Positions 57,801-64,000 of a stretch of 64,000 nt of DNA are shown here, piece by piece. Every line of letters starts with the position of its first letter. The first letter of the stretch is position 1. The notes beneath the pieces were generated by a model. It worked only from the letters and a program-made list of their open reading frames with translations. It did no database searches and was not told the DNA's origin. The stretch is from Marthasterias glacialis. Lineage: Eukaryota > Echinodermata > Asteroidea > Forcipulatida > Asteriidae. The translations under genes were made by a program, and so were the position numbers. Location of the stretch: positions 6,762,501 to 6,826,500 of the forward strand of contig OU452224.1 in NCBI GenBank assembly GCA_911728455.2, given 5' to 3'.

Positions 57801-60800
57801 AAATCCACAGGCATGTTCCTCGGCTCGGATTCAAACCCTTGACCTTTGCCAATTTCTAGAGCAGATGTTTCACTAATACACCAGCTTGCCCGGTAGCTAG
57901 AGGCAGTTCAAGTCCTACATCTTAGCAGCGAGTACATAGTACAACAGTTTTCATAGATGCTAATTTTGCATCGGGGATAAGATGAAGGCGCTTGCAGCAT
58001 TATCATCCTCGTTCAATAGGCATGTTTACAGGGGTCTGTATAAACCATTTCTTAAAACTTTCTCAACTCCCTGGGGAGCATACAACCTCAAGCTGATTAT
58101 ACTTATTCATGCTAAGGAGTCAATGCAACATAAGACATGTACCATCTTGGCCCTCGCAGAAATCCCATTTATATACACCTTGTTTTAAGAGAAGCAATTT
58201 ATGGTGAAGTGTCGTGGCTGAGTGGTCTAGCGCACCGAATTCAAGTTCTGGTGGCTGAGTCATCACAATGTGGGTTCGAACCTCTGTCCTGGCACTTGTG
58301 TCCTTCAGCAAGACACTTAATTATGAATGCTCCTTGGGGTTTATGTCGTAACTTGAGGATCCTGCCGAGAAACGAAGTGGAAGTCTTGCTCAAGGAAACA
58401 TGTGTCATGACTGGGAGTCAAACCCAGACTCCCATGACTTACCAGGACATCAAAACTTGAGTCCGATGTGCTTGACCGCCACGTACATGATATGTACATG
58501 TATATCTATGACTAATCCAAGCAGCTCGTTCATGGGCTTTTACACCACCGCAGCTACGACCGCCACATGCGCGCATTGACCGAAAATAAAGGCCATTGAG
58601 CATGGTTTAATTTCAGGTGAACAAAAGCGTGACCGCATTTACTGTAGTCAACACAGAAACAGTGGCCAAATCCAGATCTGTATTTTCCATTAAATACTTT
58701 TGAGCTTATCTGTAATGTCATTTACAAGCAATTTACAAGCCCAGCCAGCGTGCGTACCTTACGTTGCGGTCTTCCGAACGTGCACGTTGCAGTGACCATC
58801 ATACAAGCAAGAATTTACAGCAGCATAACGTTTCCAGCAGCCGGCAGAGGGCGCGCTACATTTTTATAGCGCCCTCCAGTGGCAGCTTACGGCAAAGATT
58901 GCGGCAAAGACCGGTAAAGTCCGTCAATGAATGCAAAACGGTTGATAACATCCGATATTTTGCGACTTCCTGTTTACATGCATGTTGTGTATTGACGCAC
59001 TGGTTTACAACTGCATAATCAGCAATGCACAGGTCGGCGTGCGGATACCAATTTACCGATTGAACGCCGATGTGTTTTCAGCAGCGCTAGCTCGGTCAGC
59101 TTAACGTGTTTTGATTGGAATTAGATATCAACATTTGTCATAGCTGAACTAAAGGCTTTTATGTTTTCTGGTTAGTTTTTTTTTGTCACATTGCCATTTT
59201 CATTGTTGTCTTGAATTTTTTTGTGCCAGTGCAGTAATTTTCGGCTTACATTACTGACACGTTGGCCCATAAGCCGCCCGGCCCATAAGCCGCCCGGCCC
59301 ATAAGCCGCCCAGCCCATTAGCCGCGTGAAACTTTTTGCGGGCGAAAAACAACCAGCAAGCCGCGGCTTATAGGCCGAAAAGTGTATGAGGCTCATTCTA
59401 TAAATTTGGGGTCCGTTTTTTTATTGTTGTCCCTGTTACATCTGACATAAGATTTCATACATTTACAGCACACTCTTTGGTGCCTTCAACCTCCAAGAGT
59501 GGTTATGTTAACGCAAAGTACATGCTGAACAAATCAAAACAGTTTGAAGTCAAATTTAAAGATATTTTCAGATTAAATTGCACACGTCAGGTGTAACAGG
59601 GACAGGGAAATGTCACACTTTGGACCCCAAGTTTATAGAATGACCCATAAACCTATCCGAAGCAGCGCACGGTTATGATGTTTAACACCACCGCAGCTTA
59701 TTTATTTATTTATTTATTTATATCTTTCTGGTAATGAAACCAGGGGACCCTCAAAAGTGACTAGCACTGTGACCCGTAGGCCTGAAGATACCTGTGTAGA
59801 GAAGATGTTGAAGAAATGTCAGTTTTAGATGTGGGAGGAAAACCTCAAATAGGGAAAACCCACGCAATCAGGTAGGGACTGAAAACCCAATCCACATGCA
59901 AGGCTCCAGTCCGGAATTCGAACCGGGGTCCACAGAGGTGAAAGGCAGGGAAAGAAACCACTGAGCCAACCTGAATGCCCAACATTGCTATGGCCTCCTC
60001 CGCACGCGCGCGTGACACAACACGCGTGCCAGGGCGCATATGTACCAATCAGCAAGGAGGATTCACAGTGCGTGTGCGTGGATGCACGCGTACGGCAGCC
60101 ATAGTTGCGGTGGTGTAAACGCCCATGAACAAGCTGCTGGGATTAGTCTATAGGTATAATTTTACCATAGAGCAGCCATCTTTCTTCTTCCCCATTAAAA
60201 AACAAAGCAATGTCACAAGGGGCTTTTTTGAGAAAACCTCGGCTCAATGTTTGATGTTGAAGCACTGTGCTCCAAAATTGATGGCAGAGTTGGAGCCCAA
60301 GCACAGGTTTGGAAAAGGCCCCAGATTGAGGCTGAACAGGAAAATTACATAAAGTCTGGTCCCTTTTTTTTACTATCATTGTCAATAGATATTACATGTA
60401 GGTATACAGGGATTAGGACTCAAGACAGTGTGGCGTTTTTACAGTGCACTTGTACTTACATTGATGTCATCTTGCGTGAAGGTATTCGGATCTTCGCCCA
60501 TCATGTTAGCTAGGTGACGGCGCCCTCGCTCGTATGCTTCCTGCTCCTTCTGAATCAATGAGTCTGTTCCATTGGACATGTTGGAAGCAAACGAGAAGAA
60601 AAAAAAAGTACAAAATCGTCTTATTAAAATGTTTGCCTGAAAAACCAGGGGTCAGGAGGAATCTTTGATCCACTCATCCAATAGACTTTTATCATGCTGC
60701 CGCCATCTTGGTCATGTTCTCTGTATCCAATAACAGTAATAGATGCTCATATTCATTGTACTGAAAGGAACCAGACTATTTGCCCTTCCAGCCTCGGTTT

Positions 60801-62654
60801 GGTTACATTGGTTTGAATGGGAGAAAATCAAGATGGCCGCACCATGATAAAGGTCTATAAAACAAGATCAATATAAGTTACCAGTGAAAATACACACAAC
60901 ATTGCAACCATAGCTGATCTAGATGACGGTGGAATGCTGCATGGTTTGACGAGTTAGTCCAACTGGATCAACCCACCCTCGAAACACTGTTTTTCTGGTC
61001 AAATTTGCGAGTTACAGTATACATCATGCAAGTTAATGAGTAGTTTAACGATGACGGAAGGTTTTGTTCAATATGACAATTTTAATCTTTGCAGTGTGAT
61101 AATTAGTTAAGTTTTGCACCACAGAAGTAGAGAAAATAGAAGAAAATAATAGAAAATGAAGTGGCAACATTTGCTAGTCCTATCGTCTGCTCAAATATAT
61201 ACAAAGACTATCTATAATTGACTAGTTGTTCGAGTGAAAAACAGACCACTCATCTGTGATTTAAATAGCAAATTTGATGAAATGGCATGTCATGGCCGAG
61301 TGGTTAGTGCGTCGGACTCAAGCTCTGGTGGCTGAGTCATCGGAGTGTGGGTTCGAGTCCCGGTCATGACACTTGTGTCCTTGAGCAAGGGAAACCATAA
61401 TTGCTCCGTAAAAGTTGGGGAGGTAGAGCCTTCTGCTCTACCAGCCAGGCTGATGGATGATACCCAAGCCTACGTCATTGCGGACTGTAAAGGGGGTAAC
61501 CCTGTTTCAGCCCCAGGAGTAGGTGGCAACGGCCCCTGGAAAAAACAGTTGATTTGTAGCCCACACCTCGAGTGGCTGACTGGCTTTGTGTCTCTGGCGA
61601 CTTCCATAAAAAAAAAAAAAATAAATAAAAAAAAGCACCGAACTTGCTCTCTCTGTTGCATAAACCCCAAAACCTGTTTATGAGAGTGATGCAGAGTGTG
61701 CGTGCTCTGTGCACACTCAGCAGTGGAATGTTCAGGCGACCTTTGTTCTTGTATTCCGATTTTACACAATGGCGCGTTTCAACCTCTCCCGCTTGCTGGC
61801 TTGAAAAATATTTTCACGGATACATGTCAGCCAGCCTCCACCCTGGTTAAACCATGCTGGGTAACTAATGAAGTGATGACATTGTCGTATTGAAGAAGTG
61901 TTACAAATACACAGTCACGGCTGATTCTTGAATGGACAAGGCAATTTCTCCTTAGCCCTTACCCCCATCAGGGTCCTCCCAAGTGCCCTGCCAACAGAAT
62001 GCAACACAGTAGACATGAGAATTATGCCAAATGCAACAAAATGCAACAAGGGATTCTGTTGCATTGTGCAGGCATGTTGTTTGTGTTGGGAAATGAGCAA
62101 GGGTGTTTGCCCTGCTAAATGCAACAGTATGCACATAAGTGCAGTGTTGACTTGGCAACAAGTTGCAACAAATGCCATCAAGGTATGAATTTGAGTCGAC
62201 TGCTAAATACAACAAAATGCAACCCCAATATAAAATCACTTGACTGCTAAATGCAACAAATTCAGTCAAAATATGACATCCAAGTTGACTGCCCAATGCA
62301 ACAGATTGCAACAACTCTTTTCCATTGGTGCATATTGTTGCATTTAGCATGGTTAGGGTTAGTAAAGACATGGAGGATAGAAATGACACTTTACACGAAG
62401 AAGACTTTTGTACGGGAACATTTTAAAGGGCACCAAGGCAATAAACCAGGGGCATGGAGGCGATTGCTTCCATGAATTGCCTCCAGCAGGCCAGTACACA
62501 CATTGATTGTGTTCTCACCATAGGCTGTGCGTCTGTCCTGAGCAGCAGCGATCATCGCCGACATGAGGTCCCTGGATTCTTTAGATTGTTTCTCCTCAGA
62601 AGATGGTGATGGGGAGGTTGAGGAGGCCTGGCGGACTGGGTGCAGAGCTGCAGA
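45876..62654 (-). CDS. MRPS9: Mitochondrial small-subunit ribosomal protein uS9m, 5' end missing, 9 exons
   Basis: Component of the mitochondrial 28S subunit; its C-terminal tail reaches the decoding centre and P-site tRNA. Exons: 62654-62519, 60563-60460, 56555-56382, 55151-55066, 53817-53742, 51461-51336, 50478-50327, 48172-48003, 45967-45876. They total 1116 nt, 371 codons plus stop, with all phases closing (human protein about 396). N-terminal mitochondrial extension: [47 protein letters not shown] and later a helical part with [11 protein letters not shown]. uS9 domain: [54 protein letters not shown] and the basic end [18 protein letters not shown]...KKFTWKKR. The targeting-peptide exon was not recognised upstream of 62654 and may lie beyond 64000. 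Introns are full of SINEs, MITEs and satellites. Confidence 0.95.
46593..46756 (+). mobile_element. tRNA-derived SINE, family D, copy 1
   Basis: GCTCGGTGGTCTAGTGGTTA is an A-box-like head and GTGGGTTTGAATCCCACCCG the B box, followed by TTGCCAGTGG and CCCACAGGACTC. An inverted relative is at 57780-57900. It is not a functional tRNA: the anticodon arm is irregular and a SINE body follows. Confidence 0.65.
46757..46938 (-). mobile_element. tRNA-Leu(CAA)-derived SINE, family A, head fragment
   Basis: Minus strand: GTCGTGGCCGAGCGGATAAG, GACTCAAGCTCTGGTG, GGGTTCGAGTCCCGGTCTTG, then CTTGTGTCTTTAAGCAAGAC. The 3' half is missing, cut by or joined to the family D copy on its left. Confidence 0.75.
49530..49850. 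repeat. 24-bp tandem repeat, about 13 units
   Basis: The unit is AGCATGAAATATCAACAAAAGCAA in two overlapping parts (AGCATGAAATATCAACAA and AAAAGCAA), with variants ATAAGC, ATGC and CATCAAC. The 24-bp period keeps both strands open (plus: KYQQKQSM; minus: DISCFAFV). It lies in the MRPS9 intron between exons 50327 and 48172. It has no start context or splice sites to suggest coding. Confidence 0.93.
50522..50585 (-). repeat. Short dispersed repeat with GGCAATTGCC core, inverted copy
   Basis: The reverse complement of the 157-218 type: CATGGAGGCAATTGCCTCC, then CATTGCCTTGGTGCCC. It lies in an MRPS9 intron about 45 bp upstream of exon 50478-50327. Confidence 0.6.
51661..53200. repeat. Satellite array, 37-bp monomer and 81-bp dimer
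   Basis: The flanks (51700-51840 and 52950-53150) repeat a 37-bp monomer, ACTAAGCAGATTTGAACAAG plus CAACCTCCGGGTTATTG. The core (about 51840-52950) repeats an 81-bp unit made of that monomer plus a 44-bp variant containing AAATGACTGGAGAGGGATTT. There are about 13-14 core units. The array lies in the MRPS9 intron between exons 53742 and 51461. On the minus strand each unit contains a B-box-like TTCAAATCCC, and at its right edge the plus strand reads GGTTCAAATCCCATTCTAGT. A SINE origin is possible. Confidence 0.93.
53418..53674. mobile_element. MITE, CCAAAGATTATAGAGCGCCG family, copy 2
   Basis: The ends CCCAAAGATTATAGAGCGTC and GCGCTCTATAATCTTTGG are as in 42297-42487. The interior is longer by about 65 bp because of a duplicated or unrelated centre. 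It is about 70 bp from MRPS9 exon 53817-53742. Confidence 0.85.
54283..54655. mobile_element. Probable MITE, GTTTATCTTCCAGT ends
   Basis: GAGTTTATCTTCCAGTCAAC at 54369 and GTACTGGAAGATAAAGTTAA at 54632 are inverted ends round about 265 bp. Adjacent GATAACG/GCGCGCGTG words at 54285-54365 recur near 19140. No coding sequence. Confidence 0.6.
55838..56212 (-). mobile_element. tRNA-Leu-derived SINE, family A2, copy 1
   Basis: On the minus strand: GGCGTGGCCGAGTGGTCTG, GACTCAAGCTCTGGTGGCTG, GGGTTCGAGTCCCGGTCATG, then GGAGGTAGAGCCTTCTGCTC, CAGGAGTAGGTGGCAACGGC and a T/A-rich tail at 55838-55871. It is nearly collinear with 61283-61640 in the opposite orientation. A short head fragment of the same family is at 55005-55045. 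Confidence 0.82.
56808..57115 (+). mobile_element. tRNA-Leu-derived SINE, family A3
   Basis: The head is GGCATGTCATTGCCGAGTGG and GGGTTCGAATCCCGGTCATG. The body GGGGAAGAGGCAGTCATG and GGGGCAGGTTTCTATCCCTT, and the closing CTCGAGTGGCCTTTGGGCC, are followed by an A-rich tail. The body is shared, inverted, with 57290-57505. Confidence 0.75.
57168..57573. mobile_element. MITE with CTTAAGCAGCTCTATGAAAT ends carrying a nested SINE
   Basis: The outer ends GGCCTAATTTCATAGAGCTG and CAGCTCTATGAAATTGGGCC are inverted. Inside, 57290-57505 is a minus-strand copy of the 3' part of SINE A3. Single ends of this family recur at about 21695, 48880 and 55800. Confidence 0.75.
57780..57900 (-). mobile_element. 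tRNA-derived SINE, family D, copy 2
   Basis: Minus strand: CCGGGCAAGCTGGTGTATTA, then CATCTGCTCTAGAAATTGG and the B box GGGTTTGAATCCGAGCCG, then TGTGGATTTTTTCACAGGAC. Related to 46593-46756. Confidence 0.6.
58203..58490. mobile_element. Two tRNA-Leu SINE heads, head to tail inverted
   Basis: 58203-58320 (plus): GTCGTGGCTGAGTGGTCTAG, GGTGGCTGAGTCATCACAAT and GGGTTCGAACC. 58385-58490 (minus): a diverged head ending with GTCATGGGAGTCTGGGTTTG. Both are fragments. Confidence 0.6.
59395..59655. mobile_element. MITE with TCATTCTATAAATTTGGGGT ends
   Basis: The terminal pair TTCTATAAATTTGGGGTCC ... GGACCCCAAGTTTATAGAA and an inner pair GTCCCTGTTACA ... TGTAACAGGGAC. Nested in the element at 58505-60153. 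Confidence 0.8.
59698..59985 (-). mobile_element. tRNA-derived SINE, family C, copy 2
   Basis: Almost identical to 30497-30778: B box CCCCGGTTCGAATTCCGG, tail CCTGGTTTCATTACCAGAAA plus (ATAA)n at 59698-59722. High identity suggests recent movement of this family. Confidence 0.85.
60682..60857. mobile_element. MITE, TAGACCTTTATCATG family, copy 2
   Basis: Ends TAGACTTTTATCATGCTGCC and CACCATGATAAAGGTCTA. Near-identical to 45639-45816. It lies about 120 bp upstream of MRPS9 exon 60563-60460. Confidence 0.87.
61283..61640 (+). mobile_element. tRNA-Leu-derived SINE, family A2, copy 2
   Basis: GGCATGTCATGGCCGAGTGG, GACTCAAGCTCTGGTGGCTG, GGGTTCGAGTCCCGGTCATG, GGAGGTAGAGCCTTCTGCTC, CAGGAGTAGGTGGCAACGGC, ending CGACTTCCATAAAAAAAAAA. 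A full-length copy with a poly-A tail. Confidence 0.85.
61985..62350. repeat. Degenerate AATGCAACA repeat region
   Basis: Scattered AATGCAACA/AATGCAACAAAATGC words (over 12) and a repeated TGACTGCTAAATGCAACA. Probably an old minisatellite. It lies in the MRPS9 intron upstream of exon 60563. Confidence 0.65.
62417..62488 (+). repeat. Short dispersed repeat with GGCACCAAGGCAAT block
   Basis: Third copy of the 157-218 family. It ends only about 30 bp from the donor of MRPS9 exon 62654-62519. Confidence 0.6.
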
Positions 62655-63471
62655 CTGTAAGAAAAAAGAAAGTGCTCTTATTAAATCAATCAATCAGGTT
62701 GTGGCTTGAGGGAGACTGGGAGGTCCTCCAGCAAAATATTTTTTTTTTTAACGTTAACCCTGTTACTATCGGTACACTTGCCTGCCCAACTGAAATACCA
62801 TGAAATATCATGGAGACTGTGGAGACTAAGTCCACAGTACACAAGCTATGGGGTTTCCATGTAATACCAGCTGTACTTATAGAATGCTAGCCAAGAGGTT
62901 ACAGTATTTGTACTTTGTGGAAGTCTGTGACACCAGTCTGGAGGGGAGTTTTAATGAATAGATTGGCGCTGATTGGTCACAACTTTATCACGTGGGGATG
63001 CATTAATTAACAAAAGTTGGTGATGCACGAGTGCACTCGCAGTGCAGGGGAACGATGTGTGTCGTGTTGAAGTATTGTGTTGTGAACTACAGTCGTGAAT
63101 GAAAAATCAGTTCATTAGGCAACTATTCGTGATTACTGTTGAAGTAGTCTTGGTAGCACGACTACTTGAGTAGTGTAGTTGTGCCACGGTGGTCTCGACT
63201 AGTCGTTGCAATTAATAGTCGTGATTACTTGACTAGTCACACTACTACTATTCGCCCAGGCTTTTTTCCGTCCTCCAAAGCGATGGTTTTTTAGACCCGT
63301 TAAAAATACAGCTGTTAGAATTCAGTGTTTTACTGAAAAATAGTCACGTGAGACTGCATTATCATCAACGAATGTTTCCTTACATGGATCAAAGTAAAAC
63401 ATTGACTTCAATATTTCTGGGTAGTGCAGTGGCAGGCCAGTGCATGAGGTATACGCGGTCTGGCATGCAGG

Positions 63472-63505
<34 letters not shown>

Positions 63506-63540
63506 GGCGGGGGGCGGGGCGGTATTTTGTTAAAAATGTC
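62655..63540. other. Upstream of the first recognised MRPS9 exon
   Basis: The missing N-terminal MRPS9 exon is not recognisable here. A block of 'GTAGTCG / GACTAGTC' words (63120-63250) and a G run of about 30 bases (63473-63504) are the only structure. The poly-Pro/poly-Gly frames over the G run are artefacts. Confidence 0.45.
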
Positions 63541-63541
63541 A

Positions 63542-64000
63542 GCAAACTTTGTCATATTCCATTATTTGCAAGGTTATCTCGAAGAATTAAAGACGGAAGT
63601 GGTAGGCCTATTGATTGTTTATAGAGAACAAGCTGTAACAAGCTGTATTAATGCTACAAGGATTGCATGTTCGCTGACTTGCATTATGCGCAGTCCACAC
63701 AGGATAGCTCTATCAGTCTATGAGGATAGGCTATCAGCTGTGGAGTGTCAACGACCCCCCCCCCCACAATGGCTACACAGAGGGAGTGTGCGTTTCAACC
63801 AGCACTGCACAGCCAACACTACAGTACTACACAGCTGGTATCCTGCGTTTATTGTGCAAACACGCAATCCGCAATTTTTAATACCTTTTAACTTTTTTTT
63901 CATATTCACAAGTTTCTCTATAAACAATCAATAGGCCTACCACTTCCGTCTTTAATTCTTCGAGATAACCTTGCAAATAATGGAATATGACAAAGTTTGC
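63542..64000. mobile_element. Inverted repeat with perfect 87-bp arms, right arm at window edge
   Basis: 63542-63628 is an exact reverse complement of 63914-64000 by eye. It starts GCAAACTTTGTCATATTCC and runs to GATTGTTTATAGAGAA, with a 285-bp loop that holds a C run (63757-63769) and no coding sequence. It may be a long-TIR DNA element whose outer end lies at or beyond 64000. Confidence 0.85.

Larger units (their letters stand above)
58505..60153. mobile_element. Large inverted-repeat element with nested insertions
   Basis: The left end (CTATGACTAATCCAAGCAGC, GTTCATGGGC, TTACACCACCGCAGCT) and right end (TTGCGGTGGTGTAAACGCCC, AACAAGCTGCTGGGATTAGT) are inverted over about 50 bp. The 1.6-kb interior has no transposase that I can see. 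It contains a MITE (59395-59655), a SINE (59698-59985) and a triple CCCATAAGCCGCCCGG repeat (59264-59322). It lies in an MRPS9 intron. Confidence 0.65.

Noticed and set aside
63440-63934. 164-codon plus frame with poly-Gly
   Set aside because: Runs through a G homopolymer and an inverted repeat; no protein-like sequence.
1-64000. LTR retroelement, endogenous virus or Polinton
   Set aside because: No long terminal direct repeats and no gag, pol, integrase or capsid-like frames were seen.

Overview
This is a gene-poor, repeat-rich eukaryotic window. Intron-bearing genes, GT/AG splice sites, tRNA-derived SINEs, a CR1/L2-like LINE tail and many short inverted-repeat elements point to an animal. 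The mix of SLC22, GH99 endomannosidase, a small secreted C-type lectin pair and MRPS9, together with the repeat style, suggests a marine deuterostome invertebrate, possibly an echinoderm such as a sea star. The species assignment is inference only.

Layout. 250-378 (-) is probably the first coding exon of an unidentified gene that continues off the left edge. 3251-3523 (-) is a possible small or terminal exon of unknown function. 4853-17409 (-) is a complete 10-exon SLC22-type organic ion transporter (599 aa; all splice phases close). Its introns hold CAG-rich minisatellites and at least eight inverted-repeat or SINE insertions. 17410-22533 is intergenic, with small repeats and a 5'-truncated LINE. 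22591-27007 (+) is a complete 3-exon MANEA-like Golgi endo-alpha-1,2-mannosidase (478 aa). 27008-33107 is repeat-dominated intergenic DNA. 33108-39421 is a tandem duplication carrying two 2-exon secreted C-type lectin genes (33374-35519 and 37250-38828, both +, 181 aa each). 39422-45638 is AT-rich intergenic sequence with SINEs and MITEs. 45876-62654 (-) is the mitochondrial ribosomal protein uS9m (MRPS9), nine coding exons encoding the last 371 residues; its targeting-peptide exon was not found. 62655-64000 ends in a perfect 87-bp inverted repeat flush with the window edge.

The genes are unrelated housekeeping and defence-type loci and do not form a functional cluster. The most interesting parts are the lectin pair, the intronic satellites, and the inverted-repeat elements. 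The lectin pair shows 15 replacements against 3 silent changes, has lost both members of a canonical CTLD disulfide, and differs at the EPN sugar-specificity motif. The satellites have higher-order structure. Several inverted-repeat elements share TAGACC/GGTCTA ends, and one of them has a matching empty site in the other lectin copy. I recognised no LTR element, virus-derived element, CRISPR array or operon.
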